DNA of 64,000 nt from contig NZ_CABPSJ010000003.1 in assembly GCF_902459745.1 (NCBI RefSeq), forward strand, positions 496,001-560,000, given 5' to 3'. Both the position numbers and the translations under genes were made by a program. Origin of the DNA: Pandoraea communis. GTDB taxonomy: Bacteria; Pseudomonadota; Gammaproteobacteria; Burkholderiales; Burkholderiaceae. This document shows, in pieces, positions 31,070-40,243 of the stretch. The notes under the pieces were generated by a model. The model searched no databases, was not told the origin of the DNA, and saw only the letters and a program-made list of their open reading frames with translations. Numbering within the stretch: the stretch's first letter is position 1; every line of letters starts with the position of its first letter.

Positions 31070-32011
31070 ATGCAAGCGTTTTACAGCGACCATTTCGTCT
31101 TGCCATTGCCGCCGGGGCATCGGTTTCCCATGGAGAAGTATTCCCGTCTGCGCGAACGCGTTACCGGCGAACTCCCGGAAGTCGCGCTGGCCGAGGCCTT
31201 GCCCGCAGACGACGCGATGCTGGGTCGCGCCCATTCGCGGGAGTACGTGGCGCGCGTGAGCGCCGGTGAGCTGAATCCGAAAGAGCAGCGCGATATCGGA
31301 TTTCCGTGGTCGCCGCAGATGGTCGAGCGCTCGCGCCGGTCTGCCGGGGCGACAGTGGCCGCCTGCCGTGCCGCGCTCTCCGATGGCGTGGCCGTGAATC
31401 TCGCTGGCGGCACCCATCACGCGTATGCCGATCGTGGGGAAGGGTTCTGTGTATTCAACGACGCCGCCGTCGCCGCCCGCACGATGCAGGCCGAACTCGG
31501 CCCCCACACCCGTGTCGCGATCATCGATCTCGATGTGCATCAAGGCAACGGCACCGCCGCCATTTTCGAGCGCGACCCCAGCGTCTTCACGTTGTCGCTG
31601 CACGGCGAACACAATTATCCGTTTCATAAGGCGAACGGCGACCTCGATGTGGCGCTGCCCGACGGCTGCTGTGACGACGAATATCTCGTCGCGCTCGGTC
31701 ATGCGCTGACCGATCTTTTCGCGCAGTTCACGCCGTCGCTCGTGATTTATCTCGCGGGGGCCGATCCATTGGAAAACGACCGGCTCGGCCGGCTGGCCCT
31801 GACGCAAGATGGATTGCTCGCGCGCGACCGTCGTGTATTGACGGCGTGCGCCGAGCGGGGACTGCCGGTCGCTATCGCGATGGCGGGTGGCTATGGCCGA
31901 GACATCGGGCAGACGGTCGCCGCGCATTTCGCCACGATCCGGCTCGCCAGCCAATTCCAGCGCGCGAGCCGCCGTGTCTTCCGCGCGCCGGCGGGCGGCG
32001 TTCTCGTATGA
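31070..32011 (+). CDS. Histone deacetylase family protein (acetylpolyamine/class II deacetylase-like)
   Basis: Zinc-dependent amidohydrolase of the arginase-deacetylase fold, 313 residues. Zinc and catalytic motifs are visible: GGTHHAYADRGEGFCVFND (tandem His), IDLDVHQGNGTA (Asp and His ligands) and the third ligand in YLAGADPLENDRLG. The frame is open 34 codons upstream, but ATG 31070 gives the family start (MQAFYSDHFVLPLPPGHRFP). It overlaps the next gene by ATGA, so the two are coupled. The substrate, acetylpolyamine or another acetyl-amide, is not decided by sequence. Confidence 0.9.
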   Translation: MQAFYSDHFVLPLPPGHRFPMEKYSRLRERVTGELPEVALAEALPADDAMLGRAHSREYVARVSAGELNPKEQRDIGFPWSPQMVERSRRSAGATVAACRAALSDGVAVNLAGGTHHAYADRGEGFCVFNDAAVAARTMQAELGPHTRVAIIDLDVHQGNGTAAIFERDPSVFTLSLHGEHNYPFHKANGDLDVALPDGCCDDEYLVALGHALTDLFAQFTPSLVIYLAGADPLENDRLGRLALTQDGLLARDRRVLTACAERGLPVAIAMAGGYGRDIGQTVAAHFATIRLASQFQRASRRVFRAPAGGVLV

Positions 32012-32997
32012 GCGAACGTCAAATGGCAGCCCGGCCCCCCTCGCATTCGGCCAAGGGGCACGCAACGGCGAGCAACGCACGCCTGAGCCTCTGGAGCGCG
32101 ACCATGCCATGGTGGTTCGTGCTGATCTGGAGCACGGGCTTTATTGTCGCCAAATACGGCATGCCGAATGCCGAACCGCTGACGTTTCTGGCGTTGCGCT
32201 TCGGCGGCACGCTGCTGGTCATGCTGCCCGTCGCGTTGTTGACGGGCACACCTTGGCCCATGCGGCGTGAGGGCGGCGGCGCCGGGCGCATCGACTGGCC
32301 GCTCATTGCGCATCTTGCCGTGTCCGGCATCCTGATCCAGGCGGTATATCTCGGCGGCGTGTGGGCCGCGATCAAACAGGGCGCACCGGCGGGACTGGCA
32401 GCATTGATCGTCGGTATTCAGCCATTGCTGACGGCACTTTTTGCGCGCGTGGTCGGCGAGCCGGTCTCGCGACGCCAATGGCTCGGGCTGCTGTGTGGAT
32501 TTGTCGGCGTTGGGCTGGTCGTTGCCAACAAGGTCGGTGTTCGCGGCATCGGCGTGGGACCCGTGGCTTTGTGTGTGCTGAGCCTGTTCGCGATTACGGC
32601 CGGCACGCTCTATCAGAAACGTTTCTGTGCGCATTTCGATTTGCGCGTCGGTACGCTCGTGCAGTTCGGCGCGGCTTTCGTCGTGACGCTGCCCGCGGCG
32701 TGGGCGCTTGAAACCATGCAAGTGCGCTGGAACGTTGAAATGCTTGGCGCGCTCGCATGGTCGGTGCTGGCGTTGTCGATCGGTGCAATTTCTTTGCTGT
32801 TTTTGCTGATCCGGCATGGTGCCGCGACCAAGGTTTCCAGCCTTATGTATCTGACGCCGCCGACCACCGCTGTCATGGCCTGGCTGCTGTTCGGCGAGAT
32901 GCTGTCACCGCTGAGTGCTGCCGGGATGGTCGTTGCGGCCCTCGGCGTTGCGCTTGTGATCGAGCGGCGGGCGGTGCCTGTCGCGTCAGCGTCTTGA
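32008..32997 (+). CDS. EamA/DMT-family transporter
   Basis: Inner-membrane drug/metabolite transporter, 329 residues, with about ten hydrophobic helices arranged as two EamA repeats and a polar N-terminal tail of about 30 residues. ATG 32008 overlaps the deacetylase stop codon, so both are made from one transcript and may act on related small molecules. The exported compound is unknown. Confidence 0.85.
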   Translation: MSERQMAARPPSHSAKGHATASNARLSLWSATMPWWFVLIWSTGFIVAKYGMPNAEPLTFLALRFGGTLLVMLPVALLTGTPWPMRREGGGAGRIDWPLIAHLAVSGILIQAVYLGGVWAAIKQGAPAGLAALIVGIQPLLTALFARVVGEPVSRRQWLGLLCGFVGVGLVVANKVGVRGIGVGPVALCVLSLFAITAGTLYQKRFCAHFDLRVGTLVQFGAAFVVTLPAAWALETMQVRWNVEMLGALAWSVLALSIGAISLLFLLIRHGAATKVSSLMYLTPPTTAVMAWLLFGEMLSPLSAAGMVVAALGVALVIERRAVPVASAS

Positions 32998-33042
32998 GCC
33001 AGACGCCATTTCCCTTTCATTGTTTGGCGCGAGCAAAAGTCT

Positions 33043-33858
33043 ATGAAACAAGAACACCCGCGTGCGCAAGCTGCGCAACCCTCGCAAAGCGACAACGCCC
33101 CAACATCCGGCCTGCCCATGCAACCCATGGTTGGGGAAAGTACCCATCGCCCGGCTGTCAACGATAACGCCAGGCTGCGCGTGGAATATGTTGACGAGGC
33201 GATTCGCAGCCGGCGTTCGATTCGAGCCTACCTGCCGACGCCCGTGCCGCAGGCTACCGTGGCGGACATTCTTTCGGTTGCGTCGCGTGCGCCTTCGGGC
33301 AGCAACATTCAGCCGTGGCAGACCTATGTGCTGTCCGGTGAGGCGTTGAAGTCGCTCACGACGCGGCTGTTGGACGCGTTCAACGACCCGGCCCAGCGAT
33401 TGATGCACCAGGAGGAGTACGCGTATTACCCGCGCGAGTGGAGTGAGCCTTATCAGGCGCGTCGTCGCAAGGTGGGATGGGATCTGTATAGCCTGCTGGG
33501 CATCGGGCGCGCCGATAAGGAGCGCATGCACGGGCAGCACGCACGTAACTTCACGTTCTTCGGTGCGCCGGTGGGTTTGATCTTTACGATCGATCGGCAT
33601 CTGGAGCAGGGCAGTTGGCTGGACTACGGCATGTTCCTGCAAAGCGTGATGGTCGCGGCGCGCGCGCGAGGGCTCGATACCTGTCCGCAGGCGGCGTTTG
33701 CCACGTTCCACCAGGTCATTTCGGCGGAACTGCGATTGCCCGAGACCCGGATGGTCGTGTGCGGTATGGCGTTGGGTTACGCAGATCCGGAGGCGGTCGA
33801 GAACCGGCTCGTCACCGAGCGTGCGCCTCTGAATGAGTGGGCGCATTTTTTGAACTGA
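33043..33858 (+). CDS. Nitroreductase family protein
   Basis: FMN-dependent oxidoreductase of the nitroreductase fold, 271 residues. The FMN contacts RRSIRAYLPTPVP and SRAPSGSNIQPWQTYVL are clear, followed by FFGAPVGLIFT and GLDTCPQAAF. An N-terminal extension of about 50 polar residues precedes the fold; Met codons at 33118 and 33124 would shorten it. It is 45 nt after the DMT gene and may be in the same operon. The substrate is unknown. Confidence 0.88.
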   Translation: MKQEHPRAQAAQPSQSDNAPTSGLPMQPMVGESTHRPAVNDNARLRVEYVDEAIRSRRSIRAYLPTPVPQATVADILSVASRAPSGSNIQPWQTYVLSGEALKSLTTRLLDAFNDPAQRLMHQEEYAYYPREWSEPYQARRRKVGWDLYSLLGIGRADKERMHGQHARNFTFFGAPVGLIFTIDRHLEQGSWLDYGMFLQSVMVAARARGLDTCPQAAFATFHQVISAELRLPETRMVVCGMALGYADPEAVENRLVTERAPLNEWAHFLN

Positions 33859-33973
33859 TTGATATCAAGGGGTTGGCATAATTTGGCAAATTTTGGCGAT
33901 CATGTGATTTTTTGCGTTGCGTCGCACAAAACTGCCAGATGCCGGTTTAAGTATTTCCGCTAAGTCATTCATA

Positions 33974-34002
33974 TTGCTTATTTTTTCGGAAGTTACTAAA
34001 CT
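33974..34002 (+). promoter_or_regulatory. Candidate promoter of the PBP7-type gene
   Basis: TTGCTT and TAAACT are separated by 17 nt, 45 nt upstream of the start codon. Confidence 0.4.
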
Positions 34003-34046
34003 TCTCACAACCTCGTTGTCTGCCAACCTCACGCTACCCCCAATTT

Positions 34047-35312
34047 ATGTACGCGATCACGACTCTTGCGCGTCTGTGCCGCTCCCGCCTCTGGGGTGCT
34101 GCCGTCGTGGCGATTTCACTCGCCGCCGGTACCCCGGCAGTCACTTACGCCGCTGGTAAGACGAGCGAATGCTCGCCCAAGACGGCCAAGACTGCTGCCC
34201 AGAAGCGCGCATGTGCCAATCCTAAAGCGACGAAAGCCGTCGCCGCTTCCAAAACCGGTGCCAAAGGTGCCGTCGCCACGACCGCCGCTCGCGATACCAA
34301 GAGCGTGAAGGCGGGCGGCAAGGCGCGTAAGCTGGCCACCGTCGACGACGACGCTGCTGCCAAGCGTGTCGCCGTCAAACGTGTCGTCTACAAAAACGGC
34401 AAGCGCCGTGTCGTGACGTCGTATCGCACCGTCAACTTTACGCCGCAAGCACCGGAGCGTCTGTCGACGGGCCGTGCGTTCGGTCTGCACGAAACGCCTG
34501 ACACTCTCGCGCTGCGTTCCTCGGTGGCTTATGTGATTGACGAGCGCACCGGCGAGTCGCTGTTCGACAAGAACTCGCAAGCGGTGCTGCCGATCGCCTC
34601 GATCTCGAAGCTGATGACGGCGATGGTGTCGCTCGACGCCGGTATCCCGATGACCGACGTCATGGAAGTGACGGACGAAGATCGCGATTACGAAAAGGGC
34701 ACAGGTTCGCGCCTGTCGGTGGGTTCGCGCCTGTCGCGCGAAGACATGCTGCACATTGCGCTGATGTCGTCGGAGAATCGTGCGGCCGCTGCGCTGTCGC
34801 GCTACTTCCCGGGGGGCCGTCCCGCCTTCCTGGCGGCGATGAATCGCAAGGCCAAGCAACTCGGCATGAACGACACGCACTTCAACGATCCGACGGGGTT
34901 GTCGAGCCAGAACGTGTCGAGTGCGCGTGATCTCGTGAAGATGGTCAAGGCCGCTTATCAGTACCCGATGATTCGTCGTTTCTCGACGGATACCAATTAC
35001 GACGTCAATACCGGCCGCCGTGAATTGCACTACGTCAGCACGAATCACCTGATCGGTCATCCGGGCTGGGAAATCGGTCTGCAGAAGACGGGCTATATCA
35101 ACGAAGCGGGTCAATGCCTCGTGATGCAGGCCAATGTCGAAGGCCGTCCGGTGATCATGATTCTGCTTGATTCGACCGGCAAGTATTCACGCTTCGCCGA
35201 CGCCACGCGCGTTCGTAAGTGGCTGCTCGATGGCGGCGGCACTACGCCGCAGCGTACGGCGGGCACGACGCCGACGGCACAGGTCGCAACCAACAGCGAA
35301 CACGCGCTGTAA
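34047..35312 (+). CDS. pbpG: D-alanyl-D-alanine endopeptidase (PBP7/8 type)
   Basis: Periplasmic low-molecular-weight penicillin-binding protein that cleaves peptide cross-links in murein. A signal peptide (WGAAVVAISLAAGTPAVTYA) is followed by a long Lys/Ala-rich basic stretch (residues ~45-130) and an S11 peptidase domain with the serine motif S185-I-S-K188, S242-E-N244 and K347-T-G. The basic insert is longer than in E. coli PbpG (about 310 aa) and may bind murein or DNA-like polyanions. The gene is flanked by a promoter candidate and a bidirectional terminator. Confidence 0.92.
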   Translation: MYAITTLARLCRSRLWGAAVVAISLAAGTPAVTYAAGKTSECSPKTAKTAAQKRACANPKATKAVAASKTGAKGAVATTAARDTKSVKAGGKARKLATVDDDAAAKRVAVKRVVYKNGKRRVVTSYRTVNFTPQAPERLSTGRAFGLHETPDTLALRSSVAYVIDERTGESLFDKNSQAVLPIASISKLMTAMVSLDAGIPMTDVMEVTDEDRDYEKGTGSRLSVGSRLSREDMLHIALMSSENRAAAALSRYFPGGRPAFLAAMNRKAKQLGMNDTHFNDPTGLSSQNVSSARDLVKMVKAAYQYPMIRRFSTDTNYDVNTGRRELHYVSTNHLIGHPGWEIGLQKTGYINEAGQCLVMQANVEGRPVIMILLDSTGKYSRFADATRVRKWLLDGGGTTPQRTAGTTPTAQVATNSEHAL

Positions 35313-35359
35313 GCCGTGTCTCGTTAAGTTGCGCGGCGCACGTCGCGCCAACTATGAAA

Positions 35360-35389
35360 CAAAAGGCGCTCCCGAGGGAGCGCCTTTTG
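35360..35389. terminator. Bidirectional terminator between pbpG and the iclR-type gene
   Basis: A 14-bp perfect stem (CAAAAGGCGCTCCC / GGGAGCGCCTTTTG) with A-rich and T-rich flanks serves both converging genes. Confidence 0.9.
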
Positions 35390-36220
35390 TTATTCGGCCG
35401 TGCTGTTCTGCGACTGACTGCTGCCGCCAGCATCCGGGTTCGGCACGTGAAAGCCCAGCGACGTCGAAATGTGCAACGCAGTCTCGTTCAGGTTGGCGAG
35501 CCACGCGTCCTGTAAGCGGTCGGCCGGCGCAGACAGCGAAAGCCCCGCAACGAGCTTGCCGCTATCGTCGTAGATCCCTGCCGCAATGCATCGCACACCC
35601 AGCTCGAGTTCCTCGTTATCGCGTGCATAGCCCGACTTACGCACGTGAGTCAGTTCACGCTCGAGCTTTTGCAGATCGGTGATGCTATTGCGTGTATGTC
35701 CAGACAGGCCGGTGCGTGCGGCGTAGGCGCGTACGCGCGAGGCTTCGTCGGCGGCGAGGAAGAGCTTGCCGACCGAGGTGAGGTGCAACGGCGCATGGCC
35801 GCCGATGGCGCGCACCACCTGCATGCCCGAGCGCTCGCTATAGGCACGCTCGATGTAGACGATTTCGTCGCCTTGACGTACCGACAGATTGACCGTTTGA
35901 CCGGTAATGCGATGCAGGCCGCGCATCGGCGCGAGCGCGGCATCGCGTACCGACAGGCGCGCTTTGACCAGATTGCCGAGTTCGAGCAGACGCATGCCGA
36001 GACGGTACGTGCCCGGATCGCAACGATCGACAAAGCGGCAAGCCACCATGTCGTTCAGGATGCGGTGCGCGGTCGACGGATGAAGCTCGGTAGCTTGCGC
36101 CAGTTCCTTGAGGCTCACGGGATCGGCGTGGCCGGCAAGGGCATCGAGCAGACGCATCATGCGCTCGATTACCTGAATGGACGTGCGCGACTCCGCGCCT
36201 GGATTGCTTTCGTCTTTCAT
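35390..36220 (-). CDS. IclR-family transcriptional regulator
   Basis: 276-residue regulator. The winged HTH is at residues ~12-75 (VSLKELAQATELHPSTAHRILNDM) and the IclR effector domain follows (GQTVNLSVRQGDEIVYIER, LHLTSVGKLFLAA, GVRCIAAGIYDDSG). I placed the start at ATG 36220; the frame is open upstream without a better start. No metabolic target is adjacent: the flanks are pbpG and an unknown gene. Two inverted repeats lie within 85 nt upstream. Confidence 0.9.
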   Translation of the reverse strand: MKDESNPGAESRTSIQVIERMMRLLDALAGHADPVSLKELAQATELHPSTAHRILNDMVACRFVDRCDPGTYRLGMRLLELGNLVKARLSVRDAALAPMRGLHRITGQTVNLSVRQGDEIVYIERAYSERSGMQVVRAIGGHAPLHLTSVGKLFLAADEASRVRAYAARTGLSGHTRNSITDLQKLERELTHVRKSGYARDNEELELGVRCIAAGIYDDSGKLVAGLSLSAPADRLQDAWLANLNETALHISTSLGFHVPNPDAGGSSQSQNSTAE

Positions 36221-36239
36221 GGGGTAGGGCCGAGTTTCG

Positions 36240-36304
36240 TATAGAAGTGATTCTATATCATATTGTGAAAAATTCGCAGAGTTCGCATAGAGGACTTCTG
36301 CGAA
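36240..36304 (-). promoter_or_regulatory. Two inverted repeats upstream of the iclR-type gene (candidate operator)
   Basis: TATAGAA-GTGA-TTCTATA (36240-36257) is a perfect 7-4-7 inverted repeat 20 nt before the start codon. TTCGCAGA and TCTGCGAA (36273-36280 and 36297-36304) form a second 8-bp repeat with a 16-nt spacer. Autoregulation through such a site is common for IclR proteins. The rest of the gap to 36525 shows no gene. Confidence 0.5.
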
Positions 36305-36525
36305 AAATCCAGCCGTCCGATGCGCTGGCGCCATCGACGGTTGACGCATCTGGCGCGTCCGGCGAGCCGTAACGGGCGTGTTACAGGAAAGCGTCGTTGC
36401 CGCAGTAACTGCCGGCCTAAACCAAAAGTGGTCTTTCGCTCGCGTGCCTATCATTCCCTTGCCATTTAATTCGGTGTCTGACCGGATCGGAAGATGTGGT
36501 CGGCACCATAAAGGAGGCGCTGGGA

Positions 36526-37803
36526 ATGTATGGGTATGTTTATGCGCCGGCGGCCCCATGGTCGCAGGGGAAGTGCGAGTTGAAGCAGAAGGCCGCCACA
36601 AGCGGAAAGTCGATTGCCGAGAAGCACGAGGAAATCGTCCGGCAGTTTCAACAGATTGCAAACACAAAGGCGCAGTTGGGATTGAGCAGTGAGTCGATCA
36701 CCCGGCTGGAGAGCGCATTTGCTTCGACGTACAAGAAGGCGACCTCAGGCTACTGGGGCGGCGGGCTTTGGGACGGGTTTTATCGTTATACGTCCAACCC
36801 CAGCCGTCAGGGGTTGTACTTCCTGGTTGGCGAGCAGTTACATGACCGCGACATCGACAGTCTCACACCGTCTGCCAGGCGGTTTTCGATGATCCTGGGG
36901 CATTTGGCGGATGCGCTGCGCAAAGAAGAGGAGATGCTGCACAAATGCGGCGAGATGGTTGAACGCTCGACGGCGCTCAGGAGTGCGACTTTTGAGGACG
37001 CCGCTGCGCAAAGAGCCGAGTACGCGAAGATCGGTGCGGAGTGTATGGACGTTCTGGCCGAAGTCGAGCAGTGCCTGAACGCTGCACGCGAGACGATCAG
37101 GTGCGGGTCGAAGGAAGTGTGGCCGGAGAGGAAGCATTTCGGCAAGCGCTTTGCGATGTCGGCCGTCCTGTATTGCATCGCGGGTGGCCTTGCGATTGCG
37201 GCGCTGATTGCGTCGAGCGGCACACTCGCCATCGTCGGGGTGGTGTTGGCGATAGTGATTCGTGTCGTCAGTCTGGGAAGCATTCGCGGGTTCGACCGCG
37301 AGCGGGGGTGGAAGTCTGTCGAGAGTCTGTTGGCGAGTGCAAAACAACTTATTGAAACGGAGGGGGCAACGATGAAGACGTATTTGGATATCAGCGACCG
37401 GCGTGCTGCTTTGGCACGTGAGGACATGATGTGGAATCTGCTGCAGGATGTGAGGACCCAGACGCAAGGTACGGATGCCCGGGTCAGCGCCATGGCGGAG
37501 CAAATGAGCGGCGTCGTTTCCAGTGTGGACTCGCTGCGAGGCGATGTCAGGCGGCAATCCCAGGCATTAAACACGACGCAAGAAACGCTGGTGTCTGGCT
37601 TCAGTGCGGTTGAGCGCAAGCTCGACGATTTCAGAACCGATCTGCAGCGGCTGTCGCGTTTGCAAGAGGTCACGTCAATGCGTTCGGCGATGGTAGCGCT
37701 CTCCACATTCCCTGCGGGCGATGCATCGTACCGCAACCGGCAGATGCCCGAACGCGCGAATTCCTGGAGTCCATATACACACGCCGGCGCTCGCATGGCC
37801 TAG
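36526..37803 (+). CDS. Unknown protein with central membrane hairpin and C-terminal coiled coil
   Basis: 425-residue protein that I do not recognise. The N-terminal ~200 residues are helical and charged, with an aromatic stretch (YWGGGLWDGFYRYT). A double hydrophobic segment follows at ~215-265 (AVLYCIAGGLAIAALIA and TLAIVGVVLAIVIRVVSL). The C-terminal third has Gln/Ser-rich heptads suggestive of a coiled coil (VSAMAEQMSGVVSSVDSLRG). ATG 36526 has a perfect AAGGAGG 8 nt upstream; a GTG at 36496 is a poorer start. It has no signal peptide and stands alone, so no function is assigned. Confidence 0.8.
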   Translation: MYGYVYAPAAPWSQGKCELKQKAATSGKSIAEKHEEIVRQFQQIANTKAQLGLSSESITRLESAFASTYKKATSGYWGGGLWDGFYRYTSNPSRQGLYFLVGEQLHDRDIDSLTPSARRFSMILGHLADALRKEEEMLHKCGEMVERSTALRSATFEDAAAQRAEYAKIGAECMDVLAEVEQCLNAARETIRCGSKEVWPERKHFGKRFAMSAVLYCIAGGLAIAALIASSGTLAIVGVVLAIVIRVVSLGSIRGFDRERGWKSVESLLASAKQLIETEGATMKTYLDISDRRAALAREDMMWNLLQDVRTQTQGTDARVSAMAEQMSGVVSSVDSLRGDVRRQSQALNTTQETLVSGFSAVERKLDDFRTDLQRLSRLQEVTSMRSAMVALSTFPAGDASYRNRQMPERANSWSPYTHAGARMA

Positions 37804-37849
37804 TCGGCGGTGAGCGTCTGCGCACATCTGCGCGAGATGCGGGAATCCA

Positions 37850-37881
37850 CGCTGGGCCGGTTCGGCCCAGCGACTTATAAT
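37850..37881 (+). promoter_or_regulatory. Candidate lutA promoter with overlapping hairpin
   Basis: A consensus TATAAT (37876-37881) lies 32 nt before lutA. The expected -35 position falls inside a perfect 9-bp inverted repeat, CGCTGGGCC-GGTTC-GGCCCAGCG (37850-37872). No T tract follows, so an operator is as likely as a terminator of the gene upstream. Confidence 0.45.
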
Positions 37882-37913
37882 GGCGCATTATTCCCGAATA
37901 GAGGATTCCCCCA

Positions 37914-38639
37914 ATGCGCGTCGGACTCTTTGTCACGTGTCTAATCGACATGATGCGTCCGGAGATCGGTTTCTCGACACTCAAGCTGCTCGAGACAGCC
38001 GGCTGCGAGGTCGTGATTCCCAATTCCCAGACTTGCTGCGGTCAGCCCGGCTACAACTCTGGCGAACGGGCCATCGCCCGAGATCTCGCTCAGAAATTTC
38101 TCGATGAATTCGAATCGTTCGACTATGTCGTCGTGCCGTCAGGGTCATGCGGTGGCATGGTCAAGGCGCATTACGGCGATCTCTTTGCCGACGACCCCGA
38201 ACTGATGGGGCGTTACGAGCGGCTGCGTCCTCGTGTGTTCGAGCTGACCGATTTTCTCGTCAACGTGCTGCATGTCGATACGGTGCCCGGCGATTACAAC
38301 GGCGAAGTCACGTATCACGACGCCTGCTCGGGGCTGCGTGAGCTTGGCGTCAAGGCACAACCGCGCGCATTGCTCGCAAAAATGCCCGGCGTGAAGATGA
38401 CCGAGATGAAGGACTGCCAGGCTTGCTGCGGCTTCGGGGGTACCTTCGCGCTCAAGTACGGCAACATCTCGACGGCCATCGTCGACGAGAAGTGCGCCAA
38501 TATCGCAGCGAGCGGTGCACCGGCAGTGGTGCTCGGCGACCTCGGGTGCATGCTCAACATCGAAGGGCGTCTGCGCCGCACCGGCGACACGAAGACGCGC
38601 GTGCTGCACATCGCTCAGGTACTTGCCGGCGATGCGTGA
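37914..38639 (+). CDS. lutA: Lactate utilisation Fe-S protein LutA-like
   Basis: Cysteine-rich iron-sulfur oxidoreductase subunit (241 aa) of the LutABC/YkgEFG L-lactate oxidation complex. Two CCG-domain motifs are visible: TCCGQPGYNSG with an upstream Cys, and CQACCGFGGTFALKYG. AGAGGA precedes ATG 37914. It is followed 79 nt later by lutB. The family role is L-lactate oxidation to pyruvate; here the set is incomplete. Confidence 0.9.
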   Translation: MRVGLFVTCLIDMMRPEIGFSTLKLLETAGCEVVIPNSQTCCGQPGYNSGERAIARDLAQKFLDEFESFDYVVVPSGSCGGMVKAHYGDLFADDPELMGRYERLRPRVFELTDFLVNVLHVDTVPGDYNGEVTYHDACSGLRELGVKAQPRALLAKMPGVKMTEMKDCQACCGFGGTFALKYGNISTAIVDEKCANIAASGAPAVVLGDLGCMLNIEGRLRRTGDTKTRVLHIAQVLAGDA

Positions 38640-38718
38640 GTTCGCCGCAGTCCTCCCGACAATCACGCTTGTGCGCGCGGTGATGCGCGCCGGCGGCCAT
38701 CACCTTTCGTGAGTCGCG

Positions 38719-40128
38719 ATGCAAGTTCAATCGATGCAATTCAAGGCGCGGGCCGGGCAGAAGCTTGCCGACCAGCGTTTGCAAGCCAACCTCAAGAAGC
38801 TCTCGACCAAGTTCGTGACGGCGCGTGCTGCCGCCATCGAAGAGATCGACTTCGAGGCGACACGCGAGGCGCTCAAGGAGCGCCGCAATCGCGGGCTCGA
38901 GACGCTCGACGTCTGGCTGGAGATCTTCGAGCGCGAAGCCACGCGACGCGGTGCGACCGTGTTGTTCGCGGAATCGACGCAGGATGCAGCACGTCTGATT
39001 GCGGAGATCGCCCGCAAGCACGATGTGAAGAAGGTGATCAAATCGAAATCGATGGTCACGGAAGAGTTGCAGCTCAACAAGGTGCTCGCCGACATGGGCG
39101 TGCAGTCGGTTGAGACTGACCTTGGCGAGTACATCCTTCAGATCAACGACAACGAGCCGCCGTCGCACATCATTGCGCCGGTGGTGCACAAGGATAAGGA
39201 CGAAGTCGCCGACCTGTTTGCCCGCGTTCACCACAAGCCGCGTCTGACCGAAATTCCGGCGATGACGCGTGAAGCCCGCGAGATGCTGCGCCCGCAGTTC
39301 CTTTCGGCGGACATGGGCGTGACAGGGGGCAACTTCCTCGTGGCAGAAACCGGCTCCGTGGCCGTGGTGACGAACGAGGGGAACGAAGGCATGTGCACGA
39401 TCATGCCGCGTGTGCACGTGGCGGTGACGGGCATCGAGAAGGTGTTGCCGACGCTTGAGGACCTGGCGACGGCGATGCGTCTGCTACCGCGCTCGGCAAC
39501 CGGGCAAGGCACATCGAACTACTTCTCGCTGCTGACCGGCACGCGAGCCGAGGGCGAGGTCGATGGCCCCGACCACATGTACTTCGTGCTGGTGGATGGC
39601 GGCCGCTCGGGTCTGATCGGCGGCGCGTTCCAGGAGATGCTGCGTTGCATCCGCTGCGGCGCGTGCATGAACCATTGCCCGGTCTATCAGAAGATCGGCG
39701 GTCATGCTTACGGATGGGTGTATCCGGGGCCGATGGGATCGGTGCTCACGCCGAGTTACGTCGGGCTCGAAAAGACGCTCGATCTGCCGCAGGCGGCGAC
39801 GTTGTGTGGTGAGTGCAATCGCGTCTGCCCGGTGGGAATCCCGATTTCCGATCTGCTGCGCAAATTGCGCGAGCGTCAGGTCGATCGTGGTCTGCGGCCG
39901 TGGCAGGAGCGGGCGGCGCTCGCCGCGTGGGCATTCGCCGCGCGTCGCCCGCGTCTGTATGCAACGCTCTCGAGGCTGGGCGCTTGGGCATTGCGACGGA
40001 TGGGGCGCGATCGCGGCAGCATCTCGAAGCTGCCGTTTGCCGGCGGTTGGACCGATACGCGTGAGATGCCTGCGCCGAGCGGCAAGACGTTCCGTGCGAT
40101 GTATCGCGAGCGTCGCGCACCGCGATAA
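38719..40128 (+). CDS. lutB: Lactate utilisation protein LutB-like
   Basis: 469-residue LUD-domain iron-sulfur protein. The N-terminal LUD domain (residues ~60-300, GVTGGNFLVAETGSVAVVTN) precedes two 4Fe-4S motifs, CIRCGACMNHCPVYQ and CGECNRVCPVGIP, and a basic C-terminal extension. ATG 38719 or 38734 may start it. LutC, the small third subunit, is not encoded in the gap before it, nor downstream up to the terminator at 40180. Confidence 0.92.
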   Translation: MQVQSMQFKARAGQKLADQRLQANLKKLSTKFVTARAAAIEEIDFEATREALKERRNRGLETLDVWLEIFEREATRRGATVLFAESTQDAARLIAEIARKHDVKKVIKSKSMVTEELQLNKVLADMGVQSVETDLGEYILQINDNEPPSHIIAPVVHKDKDEVADLFARVHHKPRLTEIPAMTREAREMLRPQFLSADMGVTGGNFLVAETGSVAVVTNEGNEGMCTIMPRVHVAVTGIEKVLPTLEDLATAMRLLPRSATGQGTSNYFSLLTGTRAEGEVDGPDHMYFVLVDGGRSGLIGGAFQEMLRCIRCGACMNHCPVYQKIGGHAYGWVYPGPMGSVLTPSYVGLEKTLDLPQAATLCGECNRVCPVGIPISDLLRKLRERQVDRGLRPWQERAALAAWAFAARRPRLYATLSRLGAWALRRMGRDRGSISKLPFAGGWTDTREMPAPSGKTFRAMYRERRAPR

Positions 40129-40179
40129 GTGTGGTGTGATGATGCGCTGGTGCCGTTGATGCGCCGGTGATGCAGCAAG

Positions 40180-40230
40180 AAGGCCGGGCCCCGGATGTCA
40201 GAGACAGGCAGCAGGGGTGCCGGCTTTTTT
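40180..40230 (+). terminator. Probable terminator after lutB
   Basis: An imperfect stem (AAGGCCGGGCCCC with GGGGTGCCGGCTT) encloses a loop of about 24 nt and is followed by six T. Confidence 0.55.
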
Positions 40231-40243
40231 GTGTCCGTGAGAC

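Noticed and set aside
38640-38718. Possible short lutC between lutA and lutB
   Set aside because: Only 79 nt are available, far too little for LutC, and no LUD-like sequence is seen.
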